Assembly (NCBI RefSeq): GCF_963966145.1
Contig: NC_091056.1
Coordinates: 1,944,771-2,008,770, forward strand
Length of the DNA stretch: 64,000 bases
Direction: 5' to 3'
From: Tenebrio molitor
Lineage: Eukaryota; Arthropoda; Insecta; Coleoptera; Tenebrionidae
In this document: positions 18,639-30,621 of the stretch, one piece after another
How the letters are laid out: the number at the start of each line of letters is the position of its first letter
How positions within the stretch are numbered: the first letter of the stretch is position 1
Notes under the pieces: model-generated
Told to the model about the DNA's origin: nothing
What the model saw: the letters and a program-made list of their open reading frames with translations, nothing else
Database searches by the model: none
Position numbers and translations under genes: made by a program

Positions 18639-19010
18639 ATGGCATACAATTTTAACGAATATGTAGACATGTTACTCTGCTTGGGTGCATCAAATGATAA
18701 CGCATCTGAAGCAGCAAGAGAATATGCAAGACTATACCCTCAACGACGTCATCCAGATGCTAAGGTAATAAGAAGATTGACGCAGCGATTAAGAGAAAAC
18801 GGCCAAATAATGTCTCTTTATGTAAATCGTGGAAGACTTCGTGAAGTTCGAACACCAGCTTTGGAGGAAGCTATTTTGGAAGCAATTGAAAATGCGCCAG
18901 GACAAAGTATACGAGGATTTGTGTGAGTTTCACGTAAACCCTGTCCAAAAATCTTTAAGAAGGATCGGTTTCAAATAAAGCCCTTCGCTTAAAAATCGGT
19001 ACAGGCGCAG
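18639..19010 (+). pseudogene. DUF4817-type transposon protein, N-terminal part
   Basis: ATG 18639 opens 96 codons: NEYVDMLLCLGAS, NASEAAREYARLYPQRRHPD, VIRRLTQRLRENG, TPALEEAILEAIE and GQSIRGFV. This helix-turn-helix domain is the N-terminus of IS630/Tc-like transposases common in insects (pattern EY.DM...YG....A..AAR.Y..R.P.RRHP). After a stop at 18924-18926 the related sequence continues in another frame (HVNPVQKSLRRIGFK), then decays. The catalytic domain is absent. A second, separate copy is at 34600-36290. Confidence 0.65.
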
Positions 19011-19395
19011 ATGAGACCGTATTCTCGCTAGAAGAAGGAACATGAAAAAAACCTGTGATTTCGGAAATGTTTGATAAAATTAAGATTAAAAAAAAAAATT
19101 AAATAATAAAAAATGTGCACACAGACAGACACTTCTCAAAAGAGAAAGATAAACGAGCTATGCAGCTACTCGTTCCACATTTGTGGGAGTGACTGTTGCA
19201 CACGTAGATTGTTGAGATGGTCAGCAAGGGTATTAGAAAATATCACCGTGTGTGACCACCCGTTCTACCCCAAATTGCTTGACTTTTTCAACGCGAACAT
19301 GGAGCAGTTAAGTCTTCAAAAACAGCTGCGCAATTAAAGTTCGGATTTGATGTAAAAAACATCTTTTTTGTTATTAGGAATATCAAGCCTATATT

Positions 19396-19851
19396 TTGAA
19401 TAATAATAATGATAATATATCTAATCAGCTATATACAAACAAAATTCAACACGAGGATAATGAACTTTTAAGGGTCCAAGTGCAAGAGTTCAATCAAAAT
19501 TCCTTGAACGACGAGAATTTTGACACACGGTCTTTAGCCTATGTTTGTGGCTATTTAGTAAAAACAATAAAAAATTTGGACTGTCAAACATGTAAAGATG
19601 CTCTCCTCACAAGTGATCTTTTGTCGCATCATACCTTCACCATGTTCAAAGATGACAAAAACAGGTTGCATTATGTTAAAAAAGATCTAATTTATTACAT
19701 TGCTCATGTTTACGATTTAGTGAACATCTATTTGAAAGAAAAGTGTCATGTTAAAAACATTTTTGAGAAAATGAAAATATGTTTACAAAATAATGTTGAC
19801 TTTGGTTGGTTTAATTGCCAACAACATTGGAGCGACGTTAGATCTAATTAA
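19396..19851 (+). pseudogene. Possible P-element/THAP-type transposase C-terminal fragment
   Basis: A 151-codon open frame with an Asn-rich start. Its core SLAYVCGYLVKTIKNLDCQTC, CKDALLTSDLL, FTMFKDDKNRL and VKKDLIYYIAHV resembles the C-terminal region of P-element-like proteins (Y.AGY..RK, C..C...L, G.L..PS). Just upstream, QLKFGFDVKNIFFVIRN in another frame may belong to the same gene. No catalytic residues can be placed. Family assignment is tentative. Confidence 0.4.
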
Positions 19852-20679
19852 TAGCAAATAAAAATTGCAAAGATGTAAAAAAAATTGAAGAAAAGCGAAA
19901 GATGACGGTGGCTAAAAAGCTGAAAAAAATGAGACATTTATAGGTATATCATGATGCAGTAAGGATCTAACATACATTTATGAATATACTGTTAGGTGTT
20001 ATTCAGTCTGTGATCTTGCCAAAGATATTCTTTGAAGATAGATTTTTTTTTATTTTATTTTTTTGGGTATTTTTGTGGATGACTATTTTTTGTAAATATT
20101 ATGTACTTATATACGTTACCGTTACTGTAATCTAATTATCTTTATAGTTACCTTAGGATGTTCACCTATGTGTTATTTGGTTAATACATTTCATGGATTG
20201 AATACGTTGTGTTCTTATTGGAACGATCCCCTTTATGTCAAGTAAAATTTTAAATCAACGCTTTTCGCGCGCTTTAGTTCGGGCCAGCAGAACATGGTGC
20301 GCTAGCGTCGCGATTGTTTCTCAAGAGGAGAGAGAGATGTGACAGTCTTATCCTCTCTTGTCTCTGGTCAGTGGGGTGCAGACATGGTGGAGATTCCTGT
20401 GGAGATTGCTGTACTTCACAATTTTCTGGCGACAACCAATAAAAACATGGCTGTTTATTTTAAAAAAAGCCCAAAATGTAAGTGCATTTAAAATTTTTAT
20501 GAAACTTTTGTGTAGAGTACCCAGATTTCATTTTACAAAAAAATCACAATAGACTCACTATAAAAAAGAAAATATTTATTATGCATGTCGGCGCCACTCG
20601 TGGAAAAGATTTATTTTGTTATTTTAATGCTTTGGCTGTACTCCTTATACCAAATAGAGTTATTTTTAGAAACATGTTA
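19852..20679. other. AT-rich spacer, no gene seen
   Basis: Only short frames without recognisable motifs. A GC-richer patch at about 20270-20400 may be an element end, but I could not find its partner. Confidence 0.4.
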
Positions 20680-21483
20680 TCATAGTACGAGATCCCACTG
20701 CATGATTTCTACGTTCATCTGTTTTTTAATCAAAATACAATTTTTATAGATAATTATGAGTAGAGAAATACGTTTCTGCCGGGTTGCCTATCAAAATATG
20801 GCCGCAAGTATTTTTTAATTAAATTAATTATTTTTTTCCAAACAGTTTCGTTCACTTGTTTTTAAGATAAATTATAATTCATTTCAAAAAGAGATGTGTA
20901 AAGAACTTGAAAAGTTTTGGTTGCCATTTCTCAGTTGCCAACTTCACGTCATTTTATCAGATAGCGTCATTTTTATTTTAACCACGCACAATGCATCCTT
21001 ATCTGATGCACGGTGTGGTGCGCTAACTCTCTTTCGCTCTTATCTATCTTTAACAGTTACCCCTATTTGCGGCCACTTTTCCATAAGCAACCGTATTCCA
21101 TCGTGTAGAGAAAAAAATTAGCTTTAATTTGATATATAATTTATGAGGATGCGTTATGAAGTTATAAATTAAACAGAGAGGTGCATGTTTACACTCGGTT
21201 GCCAAGGGGTTGCGGCCAACTGAGAAATGGCAACCCAAACTTTTCAAGTTCTTTACACATCTCTCTTTGAAATGAATCATAATTTATGTAAAAAACAAGT
21301 GAACGAAACTGTTTGGAAAAAATTAATTAATTTAATTTTAATTAAAAAATACTTGCGGCCATATTTTGATAGGCAACCCTGCAGAAACATATTTCTCTAT
21401 TCATAATTATCTATAATAATGGTATTTTGATTAAAAAACAGATGAACGTAGAAATCATGCGGTGGGATCTTAGACTATCACTG
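20680..21483. mobile_element. Long inverted-repeat element (about 260-bp arms)
   Basis: Bases from about 20680 to 20945 recur inverted at about 21213-21483 with high identity; the outer ends are ATAGTACGAGATCCCAC and ATAGTCTAAGATCCCAC. The central loop of about 270 bp has no gene. This is typical of a foldback element or MITE. I could not define a target duplication. Confidence 0.8.
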
Positions 21484-21556
21484 TTCTTAAGAACGCGTCA
21501 GCGGGACAACCCCTGACGAACGGAACGTTCGTGTGTGACGCGAGGGTAGTACCAGA

Positions 21557-22034
21557 GGTCGTAGACGAGTTCCTCCCAGCGGTCAGTTTACACCACAGGT
21601 GGTCGGTACTTAGCTGTTATCTGTAGACGAGTTGCTCCCGCTTATTCTCGAAGGATTAAGCGAGGCGGCAGTTATATTTTTGAGTGCAAGATAAAGGAAT
21701 ATTTACTAAATAAAATGTTTACTCCCAGGAATATTATTACAACAAAATTTATTCTAGGGAGTATTCCATTTTCATAATTTTCTATTAATTTTTGTAATGT
21801 CTCCTTTTTGTTTCTTACGTCGTTTCTCAACTTTTTCATTCCTTTGTTTGCAGATTGAATTTTGCTATAAGTATATCTAAAAAATAAAAATGGAAGGATG
21901 ACTAGAATAAAAATTATTTTTTAAATGTCCAGATGATGATTACCACCCCTGCAATGCAGTCTAATCCCCAACCCTTCGCTACCTGCATCCAAGATTAGGA
22001 TATTTTGGGTACCGGGAGGAACTCGTCTCCGCCG
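21557..22034. mobile_element. hAT-like MITE family A, copy 1
   Basis: Flanked by a perfect 8-bp duplication, GTACCAGA (21549-21556 and 22035-22042). Inverted ends GGTCGTAGACGAGTTCCTCC and CGGCGGAGACGAGTTCCTCC match 16 of 20. A subterminal GACGAGTTGCTCCC motif repeats inside. The same 0.5-kb sequence lies inverted at 40956-41484. It has no coding capacity. Confidence 0.88.
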
Positions 22035-22169
22035 GTACCAGAATAACTGGAGAGTGGAGCGTTAGGTACACGCGCGCGGACCGTTACGTTCTTTATTCCC
22101 TTTATTTATAACAAATATCAAATAATAATGTCTTGTCGACTAAGACCCCATCCTGTTATTCTGACATGC

Positions 22170-22292
22170 ATATAAACAAAAACATCGAATATATACCAGA
22201 ATTTCCAGATATGTCCATGGATGAATATGAAAATGCCAAGGTTACATTTTTGAATACATTTTGAATAGTTTGATAGAAATGAACTGTTAAAA
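22170..22292 (+). repeat. Dispersed repeat with a short open segment
   Basis: About 120 bp encoding IPEFPDMSMDEYENAKVTFL before stops. It recurs inverted at about 55024-55135 with only a few changes. Preservation of the peptide (MSMDEY or MSTDEY, ENAKVTFLNTF) suggests an old coding end of a transposon, unidentified. Confidence 0.6.
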
Positions 22293-22438
22293 ATAAATTA
22301 AAAAAAAAGGTTCTAAAAATGACAATAATGGTATGTAATTCCAACAATCATATAAGTTTAAATCTATGATATAGATAGTCTATGAAAGACGATATGGCTT
22401 AAAGTTATTTCGGTTACAAATGTACTGTTTGCGGCTTA

Positions 22439-23106
22439 TGCCGGCGCTACACGATGCTACGAACACCCTCCAACGCTGGAGGGTTGATAGTGCGTCGCAT
22501 CGTGTGGCCGATCTTCAATCCACGAACGACAGATGTCGAGCATCCAACGTTCGCGTTGGATCACGTTCCGGCTGTTGTCGGTATTCTTGACCGCGTCAAA
22601 GGACTTCTTCCAAACGTTTGACGAAAACATTCGTTGCTTTGATGCACGGCTACACGACTTGTTCGAACTTCAAAGCAGTTTTCAATTTCTAGGTGGCTGT
22701 TCTTGGGGTACTAGGCTACTAGGTGTAGCGCAAAGTGTTTCATTTGTATTTCACAGGTGTGTATTGTAATGGTCCAAATAGGTTCGATAAATAATTTTTG
22801 TTTTTAAATAATTTCAACGAAACGTCCCAAGAACCGTTCACTGGGGCCAAAATCGGTTGTAAATTTTATGTCTGGATGCCTTTGTCGGCACCGTAACTCT
22901 TAAAAGCGAAATTTGCAGCTACTGCAACGTCTGCATCCTCCATGATATCTCCTACTCTAGACAAACGTTTGTACCACACTTTTTGGATCAAACATTCGCT
23001 GCACTGTATAGCCGGTACATTTGACGCACCAACTGTCGAACGTATTTGTCTCAAATGTTCGGTCCAACGTTGGAGCCAACGTTCGTAGCATCGTGTAGCG
23101 CCGGCA
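22439..23106. mobile_element. 668-bp TTA-flanked MITE (PIF/Harbinger-like)
   Basis: Perfect inverted ends of about 26 bp beginning TGCCGGCGCTACACGATGCT, flanked by TTA (22436-22438, 23107-23109). A 3-bp TTA duplication is typical of PIF/Harbinger elements. Its interior (22765-22890) resembles 43125-43260. No transposase. Confidence 0.85.
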
Positions 23107-23671
23107 TTAGAAGGGACATTAAGGCTAGGGCCACACTACAAACTAAATAATTGGCCGATAATTTAGTCCGATTGGGTAGCTTCCGCGCACACCAGGCAAA
23201 ATTAAACTGTTTGGTTGGCTGTTGGTGGCGATGGTGCGCAGACAGTCGACTATTAATCGGCCGACTGCTTATGCACAGTTGATAAAATCAATGCGATTTT
23301 AATTAAATATGACATCTGACATAGGATAAAGAAATCCTTTAGTTCAACATATTGAATACCTTTCATAATCATAAATTAAAAATCAAAATTTTTGCACTGT
23401 GCCAGGATTCACTGCTGATTTACTACATAAAGCTAGTCTTTTTTCAATTTCTTCAATTCTAATAACGAGTCATTAATTAAGGAATAAGGGTAATGTGAAG
23501 GCGGAAAAGACAGCAATAAAAAAGGGATTGCAAAGGTGGTTTAAAAAAACTAGCTAAACGATGAGTAAAAAAAATTGATAACTTACATAACAATTCTTGT
23601 AAAAAAATGACAAATTTTATGTCAAAAATTTAATTTAGTTTTTAATTTATTGTATTTTTAAATAGCTGATC

Positions 23672-24134
23672 CGTAGAGGGATATGGAGGGAGCACTGCCT
23701 ATGCTGGCAATGTAAAGGAAGCGACACGTCGCGAGACCTGTGCGGAGACCTTTTATGACGCCTTTTAAAATGACCGCCAGTACTTCGTGAAATTTCCTGA
23801 CGAGGGTCGTTGGGCATCAGATGCTTCATAGGCGTCGGTTTTCCGTCATTTTACTGGGATTTGCTTTTTTACACGTGAACCGGTTGGTGAATTCTCTTTG
23901 TATTTTTTCAGTTGTATAACTCGGATATATTTTTATTTTGAACTAAATATTTACGGTCATCTTCCTACAATTCCTACAAAAATTGTCCCCAGAACGGGGG
24001 ACACCACTGGAAAGATGAAATATCTGCGTTGACTTCGGTTTCGCTCGGCTCATCTGGAGACCTTTTATTAGGTCTACAGAAAAGCGCGGTCGTATCCACT
24101 TTTTTGAAGAGTGCTCCCTCCATATCCCTCTACG
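23672..24134. mobile_element. 463-bp element with 8-bp duplication
   Basis: Flanked by AGCTGATC on both sides (23664-23671, 24135-24142). Perfect inverted ends begin CGTAGAGGGATATGGAGGGA (25-bp match). The 8-bp duplication suggests the hAT or P superfamily. A GC-rich interior shares GGAGACCTTTTAT at both ends. No gene. Confidence 0.85.
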
Positions 24135-25456
24135 AGCTGATCTCAAATAGTAAATCGTTTAAAACAGCAAAAATTTTAATTTAAATTACCATTGTGATTA
24201 TTATCATTATCATTAATCGGAAAATGTTAATTTTAGGTGGAAAACGCAAACAGTTTCATCTTTTCATTTAATTTCTGTTAAAAAGTCGATTCAATGGCAG
24301 GAAAAAATATTACTTCCTCGTTGTCAAAAACGTTCATTTTTGGAATCATCCGATCAGCACAATGAGAATCGTATTTGTAGGTAACTTTGAGGTCTCGTAA
24401 TTTATTTTTAGAATTTGCGTCTCTAATAGGTCTATTATTATTGTATTCAAGTTGAAGTCGTTTATGGCTATCTATATATTAAAGCACTCGTGGTTTAATA
24501 GATCTCTGGAAAATTGTGTTTTTAAAAATTGGTACCTATGGCACAACTATCAATATGGCTGTCACATGTCAATTTCAACATTATTGTTAATTAAAGTTTT
24601 TATTCACAAAGATTAAGTTTACGAAACAAGCGAGCGAAGTAAATCATCTGAGTGAATAAGGGCCATAATCGCGAATGTAATACATACTATGCTTTACCTA
24701 CATCTAATAAATTTTTTGCTTCAATTTTTTTATTTTTTCATTTTTTCTACACCTGAAATAGTTATTTATGTAACAAGTGAGTAAAGTAATACTTTTTTTA
24801 ACGAGAAGTTAAATTTGCCACTCGAGCGAAGCGAGTGCGCAAATTCGCCGAGTAAAAAAAAGATGCCTTACTCAGGAGTTGCATACAAATTTTTTTTTGG
24901 CGCCCGTAAGTTTCAATAATAATTTTTTTCGACACTGTCAAAATTTGAGAATTTTCTCCTGTGTGAATTCGTGGGCCTTTGAAACGCTCGTTTCACTCGC
25001 GTTTTAAACTGGCCCATTCATGCCAAAAAACAACCCAATTTACATACGAACTCGTTTAATAAACTACATACTATTATGAACGCAAATGAATGAAAAAACT
25101 TACCCTTTTTTTTGACGGACGTTAAAAAAATAATTTAGATTCAAACTTGATAACTTTAATAAGTACATAGAAGTCTATATACACATGTACATACTGCATT
25201 TTTAATTAATTTTTATCACAAACGGGAGGAAAATTAACCGGTACCTCTCGACCGCTCGGCTTTTGAAAAACGTAAACAAACAATATGGCGACGCACTTGG
25301 CTGTAAACGCGCGTCGATTGTCAGTCGCAGAAAGAGTCATTGGACTACTATAATTCTACGAAAAAAATGCTAATTATTATATTATATTATACTCGTAGTA
25401 GGTGTAGATAAAATTAGTATTTTAAGATAAAAATACACCTTCAATCTTATTACATA
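24135..25456. other. AT-rich spacer with decayed repeats, no gene
   Basis: The part at about 24926-25050 shares two blocks (GAATTTTCTCCTGTGTGAA and AAACTGGCCCA-type sequence) with about 31590-31815, in rearranged order. They are relics of one repeat family. No coding motif found. Confidence 0.5.
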
Positions 25457-25752
25457 CAGCGTGATCAACAATGACTGAGTCTGTTGGCAATGAAACAATT
25501 GAAAAATATTGGTGTTTTTCTGTTTCGTAATTGGCACTGACCGGATGGTTTAACTTGACACGAAATAAAAAAAAATTAGGTTATGTCGGGTATGTTTATG
25601 CTATTACAAAAATGACCCTTTGGTGGTAAACGTTAAATTCGCCTGTCAACTCTGTCAAAGCTGACAACCGGAAATGCGTTTTAATTACAATGGTACCAAA
25701 ATCATTCGAATTTTCGTTGTTACCAACAGATTCAGTCATTCTTGATCACGTT
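25457..25752. mobile_element. About 296-bp MITE
   Basis: Ends CAGCGTGATCAACAATGACT and, inverted, CAACGTGATCAAGAATGACT, matching over about 35 bp. The target duplication is not clear. No coding frame. Confidence 0.7.
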
Positions 25753-26234
25753 GTTTTAGTATCATTTAAAGCGCAATAATTTCATCTTTCTATTGATACC
25801 ATTAACTTAGCTGTAAGTTCAATTGGCGAGCAGGAATCACCAAAAACGTTCAATACAACGTTAATTGCCTATGTTCGAGTTTGAGAATGCACAAGCTGTA
25901 TAGATTTCAGTGTATTATTGTCATTGTTGATTGGGTTTTACTCAAAAATTGTGAAACGAGAACTTTAAATTAAATTTGAAAATCAAATGGCTGGTTGTGG
26001 TTACAAAACCATTACCAATTAAAACTAAATTCCCTAGAATTTGAGAATTTAATTTTTTTATTTAAAAATTAAAAAAAAAGAGTGCAAATTCGAGAACATA
26101 ACATAAAAAATTCGTTTTATAAGGGCATTGGCGCACACGTCCCATAGAAAACTTGCCTATGGCTCGTTTTCTACACCTGGAACTCGTGCGCCAAATCAAC
26201 CCTTATCAAACTTGTTCTTTAATATATCTACATA

Positions 26235-26569
26235 CAGGTCACGCGTTTTAGGATGGCGAGCGGCTTGGATGCGCAATGAAAGCGGGCCAGCCTGCCGTTT
26301 GAAAAGTCTCAGTGGCGTAGTCTAATCGGTTTATAACTCAGTTTCAAGAAATGTCCACGAATTATTTAACCTCGGATAATCATAAAAGCAAGGCCTATCA
26401 TTTACACACAGGTAGACAGTTAACTGGAAATGCAAACAACTTAAAAGAAACTTAGATATTCCATCTAATTCTTTGTTGTTACGCCACTGCAACGACTCTT
26501 ATTTACCGAACCGATCCGAAGCACCAATCGTGGTGCGCCGGCTCTCGCCATCCTAAAACGCGTGGACTG
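26235..26569. mobile_element. 335-bp TA-flanked MITE
   Basis: Ends CAGGTCACGCGTTTTAGGAT and CAGTCCACGCGTTTTAGGAT (inverted), extending through GGCGAG, with TA at 26233-26234 and 26570-26571. No gene inside. Confidence 0.85.
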
Positions 26570-26578
26570 TACTACATA

Positions 26579-27393
26579 CAGGGTGTAGAATGGATTTTGG
26601 TACATAAGCACTTTACGTGCAATAGTGAAAATCCTCTGATATTGGCTCCCCTAATTATTTTCCAATAAAACCTTAAACATAAAAGTTGTAGAGTAAAAAA
26701 AAATTGTACCTAAATCCCTTTCTAATTATTTTCTAACACCTTCTGATTCTGCTAGACAAGAAAAATTAAATTATAAAAATCTACCGATAAAATAGTAATA
26801 GCCATGACTCCCGACAACAATAAAGTTCATTTTTTGACAAATGTAACGAGTTTGCTGATTCCTCAAAGAATGAACTCTTTTAACAAAGAAAAAAAGTTAA
26901 CTTCATAAAATGGTATTACATACTTCGGATTGTCTTTTAGAGACATGCAAGCAACATTCCCTATTTTCTATCCGGAGCGACCAATTCCAAGTTTAACATG
27001 TCAAATATCATACATTTAGTGCGATTCTGTTTCAAAATTTAGCAATATTGTTATTGAACAACATTGATTTTGCATAGACCCAACCAATCAACAGCTTCAT
27101 ATCATAGCAACTACAACCTTGTTATATAGCAATTGTCATCTTTGGTTGTCACCTCGATTACACTTCCCAGCTATTGCTATTTTGACAAATTCTTTAATTA
27201 TTTTTTCCATTATTGTGTACTTCAGGAAGATGTTAAAAAAACAAAACAAATAAGAATTGGAAACCATTTTTAAAACTCTACAAGTTTTGTATTTAAGGGC
27301 TTGTTCTAAAATAATTAGGGGAGCCAATATCCGAGGATTTTTACTTTTACACGTAAAGTGCCTACAATCTACCAAAATCCATTCTACACCCGG
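26579..27393. mobile_element. 815-bp TA-flanked element with long inverted ends
   Basis: Ends CAGGGTGTAGAATGGATTTT and CCGGGTGTAGAATGGATTTT (inverted), flanked by TA (26577-26578, 27394-27395). Inversion extends more than 100 bp inward (CAATATC/GGAGCC blocks). It lies 9 bp from the preceding MITE. An inner stretch near 27000-27130 resembles about 32195-32265. Confidence 0.83.
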
Positions 27394-27405
27394 TATGTAT
27401 TAAAT

Positions 27406-27745
27406 ATTACAATCAGAAAAACAAAAACTTTCAGAATTATTTTTTTTCCTTTCCCCGAGAACGTAGCTCAAATGGTACTAGATACGAGAAAAATGCACTA
27501 GACCTTTTTTGTAGAGCATGAAATTTTCTACAAAAAAGTCCCTAGAAGCATATGTTTATCTGTTACAGTTTAAGAGATAGAAGTGACCTAAAAGTAAATA
27601 TGATCTTTTTGTAGAAAATTTCATGCTCTACAAAAAAGATCTAGTGCATTTTTCTCGTTTCTAGTACCATTTGAGCTACGTTCTCGGGGAAAGGAAAAAA
27701 TATCAATCCTGAAAGTTTTTTTTATGTTATTCTGATTGTTTAAAC
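27406..27745. repeat. Foldback palindrome, about 150-bp arms
   Basis: 27406-27555 and 27598-27745 are inverted copies (for example GAACGTAGCTCAAATGGTAC and its reverse), separated by about 43 bp. The transcript would form a long hairpin. Probably a small foldback transposon. Confidence 0.8.
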
Positions 27746-28186
27746 AAATTAGGAAATCTAAAAATTACCTACAAATACCATTTTTATTGTGCTGAATCGA
27801 ATAAAAGTTTTTGGCAACAAGGAAATTAATAAAAGTGAATTTTTTACGACAGCTCGACAATCCAACATCCTGCATCGAAATTTCTCTCGTTTGGCGAACA
27901 TCGGACGATCGGTGCCACTATCGAAGAGCTCGTCAGATTACTTTAATGTTTAATGTATCTGTGAATTTAAATAACCGTTCCTTAACCCAAAGGTTAATAT
28001 TTTAACCATAGATATTAACAGAGATACATCTAACTCAAAGTCACTCACTTGAGTGAGTCACTTCTGCAATTCTGCATTGAAATTGAAATCATTGTAATTC
28101 ATTGAATGCAACTCCCCACTCTACCCTTCCGATGCGCGCGCCGCGTGACGCTCAAACTTGACGAAATTTCGTGACGGCGAATCTCG

Positions 28187-28270
28187 AACTTGGCTCCGTA
28201 TAAATGTTTTCAACATTAAAACTTGGCTCCGTATAAATGTTTTCAACATTAAAATGTTTTCCACATTAAA
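28187..28270. repeat. 33-bp tandem duplication
   Basis: AACTTGGCTCCGTATAAATG starts at 28187 and again at 28220, with identical 33-bp units, followed by a partial third (ATGTTTTCCACATTAAAA). Confidence 0.9.
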
Positions 28271-28299
28271 AAGTGTTATATTATTATTAAAAATAAGTA

Positions 28300-28725
28300 C
28301 TGCAGAATATGTGAAAAATTTGCTAAACTGAAAAAAACGTACCATCTCATAAATGTTTTAAAAATTGGAAAAATACATCAATGGAAACCGCTATTATTTT
28401 AGAAGGTTTTCAAAACTCTGTAGCTATACACAATTTAAAATACACTAAAATCATAGGAGATGGAGATATTAGAGAGTCGATGCGTTACGGTCCACATTGT
28501 TTCATAGAAAAAATCGAATGCAGAAATCATATAAGTAATGCGAAGCTACTCTAACAAAATTAGAGAAACATTTTAAAGTTTAGAACTGCTGTTATAAGTG
28601 CTATTAAATATCGTAAATGTCAAAATATCCGTAGGTATATCACAAAAAAATTAATTTTTAAAAACCGACATATTAAACAGCCCCAACCATATTTTCGGTG
28701 ATGATTCGAATTGTGCATAAGAAGG
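28300..28725 (+). pseudogene. Mutator-like transposase fragment
   Basis: Across three frames: CRICEKFAK, KCFKNWKNTSMETAIILEGF, HNLKYTKIIGDGD, MRYGPHCFIEKIECRNHI, LKFRTAVISAIKYRK and DILNSPNHIFGDDSNC. This is the order of the insect Mutator-like transposase domain (NW.G.S..ME..I..EGF, Y..MIGDGDS, VEKIEC.NH, FG.H..C). GDGD carries a catalytic acidic residue. Frameshifts near 28340, 28555 and 28675 and stops make it inactive. Confidence 0.65.
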
Positions 28726-29640
28726 CCCGACAGCCGAGTGTTATTTTGTATTCTGATTTTGTTCATTCATCTTTATTCGAACCGTTTTTACGTTGTCTTA
28801 GTAGAGTACGAGTATTCCTCATAAAATATCATCTTCATAAAAAACTAATGTCTAATAAGTACACGATGACAACAGAAAGGTAAATAAATCAGTAAATTTG
28901 TTGCTGAGTTTCTTAATACAGTGTGTCCCCGGATAGGTGAAACGACTCTTGTAAAAGATAAAAAAAAAATCATTTTTTGGGGTTTAGCCCTGCTTGGTTA
29001 AAGATTAATTTTTAATACGGCGAGAATATGTCCATTCTACACTGAAATAATGAGATTAACAATAAAAAAATACATATTTTGCATAAAATATGGTTTTAGT
29101 ACATATTTTTAGTTTTTGTAGATAAAGTGAATATTTTCTTCTTTTCCGACATAAAATCGTATATTTTTGACAAATTCTTTAGTTTATTACTTTATTACGG
29201 TCGCCGACAGTGTTCACTGGATTTTTTCCCACTGACAAGATAAGAAATGCAACTTAAAGTAACGCTTAAGGTATAAGATTATAATGGCAGCACTAAAATT
29301 ATCCCAATAATGGAAACCAATATTGGCGTTAAGATGGTTGTCTCGGCTCGTACAGCTGCATCCCTTTTCCTTCGTTCAGGGATGTTTATTGTAAATTTTG
29401 TTATTATAACGAAATTCCCTTTAGTACTTTGTGTCTTGAAAACAGTAAAGATGATTTGTAATAGTAATGTATATTTAATAAATCAGTACGCATTTGTTTT
29501 GAGGCCGGCACTGGAATTCACAACAGAGAATTTCTTGAAGCATGATTTATGGTTTGGTTGGTCTGACCATCTATTGCAATTGCGACAAAAGGAACGTTTA
29601 TATCCAATCAAATACTTTTAAAGGGCCATATAATCTTATA
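28726..29640. other. AT-rich spacer, no recognised gene
   Basis: A 103-codon plus-strand frame (29310-29621) shows no family motif I recognise and may be chance. GTGTGTCCCCGGATAGGTG near 28921 resembles a transposon end but no partner was found. Confidence 0.4.
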
Positions 29641-30029
29641 CAGTGTGGAATAAAATGATCTACATCTAGTTACCTTTGGAATGTTTGCACATGTAAATTT
29701 TCCTGAACCGCTCTACTTTTTTTTTTGAAGTGCCGAACTATTAGTTCTGTCAATAAATGTCATCAATCGAACTGACAATTGTTATAATTTACTAAATTGA
29801 ATTAAAAAACGTTGGTGGCCACTTTCAACACTAGCTGTGACTTGTTTTTGTTAGCTCCTTTTTAATTTCAATCTCTACTTGGCATTCATATCATCCCTTC
29901 GCAATAAATCACATTTGGAATTTTGGAATATTTTGAGGTTAGGCTTTCTTCTTTTTGTAGAGCGGCATTTCGTATTTTTACAAGGGTAATGCAAAGGTAA
30001 CTAGATGTAAATCATTTTATTCCACACTG
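29641..30029. mobile_element. 389-bp TA-flanked MITE
   Basis: Inverted ends CAGTGTGGAATAAAATGATC and CAGTGTGGAATAAAATGATT, about 37-39 bp long, flanked by TA (29639-29640, 30030-30031). No gene. Confidence 0.87.
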
Positions 30030-30501
30030 TACCTTAAACCTTACTTTATTTTAGTTTCTATGAATTCTGTTAATTTACAGGAAGAATTATATTTTACAAG
30101 CCGACGGTCGGTCCATTGAAGTTAACGAGCTACTTTACGACTTTACCTGCAGTTGTGTCTTTGAAGCCATTGAACCCTTTTAACCGCCTTTACTTACTTG
30201 TTATCGGCCGGAATTTCTTTCTTGTTTACATTTGTTTAATGGTATTTTATTTTAATAACTGTTCCAAAAATTACGTGCCTTCGTACCTACTGCTTAAAAG
30301 GTTTTGAGATTTTTCAAACAATTTATGATTTTTTAAGTAGCTTAATTAAAAAATTAGAGACAGATCTTTATGCGAATCAATTTCTGTTGTGAGACATTGC
30401 GAAAATTTATTAAAAAAAGGTTCCAGGCAGAGTTGATAAAATCATTCTAGATAAATTTAGTAGTGTTTTAGAGAAGGGAATATCAAACATTTTATCATTA
30501 A

Positions 30502-30621
30502 ATGGCCACTGATAATGATAACAGTGATTTAAATCCGGAATATATTTCGTCATTAAAATACGCACCAATCACTCACACAGTCGACGGCAACGTTGAAAGA
30601 ACATTTTCGACATATAAATAG
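30502..30621 (+). pseudogene. hAT transposase C-terminal dimerisation fragment
   Basis: Forty codons ending in NPEYISSLKYAPITHTVDGN and VERTFSTYK before TAG (30619-30621). This is the LKYAPITS.DVERSFS.YK block at the end of many insect hAT transposases. No other part of the gene is adjacent. Confidence 0.6.

Noticed and set aside
29310..29621. 103-codon plus-strand frame
   Set aside because: No motif or homologous pattern recognised; length is possible by chance in this amount of sequence.
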